64,000 nt of DNA, taken from contig JANRIH010000032.1 in the NCBI GenBank assembly GCA_033765145.1, positions 248,001-312,000 on the forward strand, in the 5' to 3' direction. The first letter of the stretch is position 1. Each line of letters begins with the position of its first letter. Shown here in pieces: positions 62,760 to 64,000 of the stretch. The notes under the pieces were generated by a model. The model did no database searches. It was not told where the DNA came from and saw nothing but the letters and a program-made list of their open reading frames with translations. A program made the position numbers and the translations under genes. This DNA comes from JAGVSR01 sp033765145 (lineage in GTDB: Bacteria > Pseudomonadota > Alphaproteobacteria > Rhizobiales > Hyphomicrobiaceae).

Positions 62760-64000
62760 GTGTCGCTCGCCGCCACAGTGACGGGCCTGTTCTGGATCGC
62801 GGTCGCGACCCTCGTCATGGGCTTCGCGCGTCGGGCCCGCGTGTGGAGCCAGGGACGCCCGGCTGATGTCCCCTGGAGCGGCATTCTCGCCGTGCCGAAG
62901 CGGTACTTCATCGATCTCCATCACGTCGTCGCCCGCGAGCCGTTCATCGCCCGCGCCCACGTCCTGACGGCCGGCGGCGCGGTCGCGGCACTCCTTCTCG
63001 TCGGCGTCAACTATGGCTTGGCTCTCTACAACCCGAACCTCGACCGCGCGATCCTCGTCGCGGGACTGGCGATGTTCGCTGGAACGCTCTTGATCGCTTG
63101 GCGCCGCCGTTCTCCACCGGCCCGTCTGTCGCGCGGGTCCTGGGATCGGCTGCCCTACACGCTTGCGGCATTCGCGGCCGGCCTCGCGATCCTCGTCACC
63201 GTTCCGGCCGAAACGGCCTCCGGCGCCTTGTCCGCCTTGGCCCTCTTGCTCGTGACGCTGGGGGCAGCGGAACTCGCCCTCGGCATCGGAACCGGCGGAC
63301 CCATGAAGCATGCGGTCGCCGGCCTCACGCACTTGGCGTTTCACCCGCGCGCCGAACGGTTCCAGGGCATTCGCTCGACAGCACTCCGCCCGCTCGACAT
63401 CGAAAAGCGTGAGTTCGGCATTGCGAAGCCCGAAGACTTTCTTTGGCCGCAGCTCCTGAGCTTCGACGCCTGCGTCCAGTGCGGAAAGTGCGAGGCCGCG
63501 TGCCCCGCCTTCGCGGCAGGCCAGCCGTTGAACCCGAAAAAGCTGATCCAGGATCTCGTCGCCGGCATGACGGGCATGAGCGATGCCGACTATGAGGGAA
63601 GTGCGACACCCGGCATCGCGCTCGGCACGCACCGCGGCGCGCCCGATCGCGCGATCGTGCCCGGTCTCATCGAGCCGACGACGCTCTGGTCCTGCACCAC
63701 CTGCCGGGCTTGCGTCGAGGAATGCCCGATGCTGATCGAGCATGTCGATGCCATCGTCGGGCTGCGCCGCAACCTCAATCTCACCGAAGGCGAGGCGCCC
63801 GGGAAGGCCGCGGAGGCGCTCGACAATCTTCGCGAAACGCGCACGCAGGGCGGCTTCGACAGGGCGCGCCGGTATCATTGGGCGGCCGACCTCGACATCC
63901 CCGTGGCAGAGCCCGGCAAGCCGTTCGACATTCTCCTGATCGGCGGCGAAGGTGCGTTCGATGCGCGCTATCAGCGCTCGCTGCGCGCGCTCGTCAAAGT
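62760..64000 (+). CDS. dgcB: DgcB-like membrane iron-sulfur electron-transfer protein (C-terminus beyond window)
   Basis: GTG start 2 nt after the dgcA stop; at least 413 residues, open to the right edge. Several membrane helices in the first 180 residues (TGLFWIAVATLVMGFARRAR, AVAALLLVGVNYGLAL), as in NarI/HdrE-like cytochrome subunits. Two [4Fe-4S] sites: CVQCGKCEAACP near residue 238 and CTTCRACVEECP near 311. Accepts electrons from DgcA towards the quinone pool or ETF. The Cys-rich CCG domain usual at the C-terminus lies off-window. Confidence 0.9.
   Translation, partial: MSLAATVTGLFWIAVATLVMGFARRARVWSQGRPADVPWSGILAVPKRYFIDLHHVVAREPFIARAHVLTAGGAVAALLLVGVNYGLALYNPNLDRAILVAGLAMFAGTLLIAWRRRSPPARLSRGSWDRLPYTLAAFAAGLAILVTVPAETASGALSALALLLVTLGAAELALGIGTGGPMKHAVAGLTHLAFHPRAERFQGIRSTALRPLDIEKREFGIAKPEDFLWPQLLSFDACVQCGKCEAACPAFAAGQPLNPKKLIQDLVAGMTGMSDADYEGSATPGIALGTHRGAPDRAIVPGLIEPTTLWSCTTCRACVEECPMLIEHVDAIVGLRRNLNLTEGEAPGKAAEALDNLRETRTQGGFDRARRYHWAADLDIPVAEPGKPFDILLIGGEGAFDARYQRSLRALVK

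Overview
The window is high-GC DNA with dense, mostly strand-coherent operons. Gene content points to an alphaproteobacterium, probably Hyphomicrobiales (Rhizobiales). The main indications are TrmFO, a CBP3-type cytochrome bc1 chaperone, the DUF177-plsX-fabH-ihfA-MerR block, a membrane H+-pyrophosphatase, CioAB, soxBDAG-dgcAB, and a lanthanide-type PQQ alcohol dehydrogenase locus. The species cannot be named from sequence alone.

Layout. (1) 1-1901: the 3'-truncated end of a TIR / coiled-coil / transmembrane / WD40 protein, minus strand. (2) 2043-9854: a PQQ alcohol oxidation locus. A minus-strand unit encodes cytochrome c550, a periplasmic binding protein, a SoxYZ-like carrier, a metallo-hydrolase and the lanthanide-type quinoprotein dehydrogenase. 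A divergent plus-strand pair encodes a YVTN beta-propeller and a CxxxCW rhodanese-like protein. A DUF1194 gene follows the dehydrogenase terminator. (3) 9958-12382: a VIT-VWA protein and a MerR-like regulator with a perfect inverted repeat just upstream. (4) 12578-20391: acyltransferase, phosphotransferase/ATPase fusion, a small repeat-bearing exported protein, TrmFO and the CioAB quinol oxidase. (5) 20685-27841: small exported proteins, a DUF2157/GDYXXLXY membrane pair, RidA, a hydrolase-membrane fusion and a DUF937 protein. (6) 28217-34348: HppA, a TIR-STAND-TPR protein with a recent internal duplication, and a TadG-like protein. (7) 34711-37604: YnfA and ProBA. (8) 37685-43241: an SH3b/COG3650 protein and a DevBCA-type exporter operon with a methyltransferase gene embedded in it. 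(9) 43722-48868: Old Yellow Enzyme, a BLUF photosensor, an OmpA-family protein with a small membrane partner, and BamE. (10) 49005-54483: CBP3, DUF177, PlsX, FabH, IhfA, MerR and a phosphopantetheinyl transferase. (11) 55051-64000: tRNA-Pro(GGG), then the sarcosine oxidase operon soxBDAG and dgcAB, the last truncated by the right edge.

Metabolic picture. The PQQ locus would oxidise an alcohol in the periplasm and pass electrons to cytochrome c. The dgcAB-soxBDAG block removes methyl groups from dimethylglycine and sarcosine, so both ends of the window feed one-carbon or small-alcohol metabolism. CioAB and the bc1 chaperone belong to respiration, and the H+-pyrophosphatase adds proton-motive force. 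No PQQ biosynthesis genes, CRISPR arrays, complete insertion sequences or phage modules were seen. The best candidates for less-described biology are the two TIR proteins, the MerR/VIT-VWA pair with its operator, the exporter with the embedded methyltransferase, and several small exported proteins.
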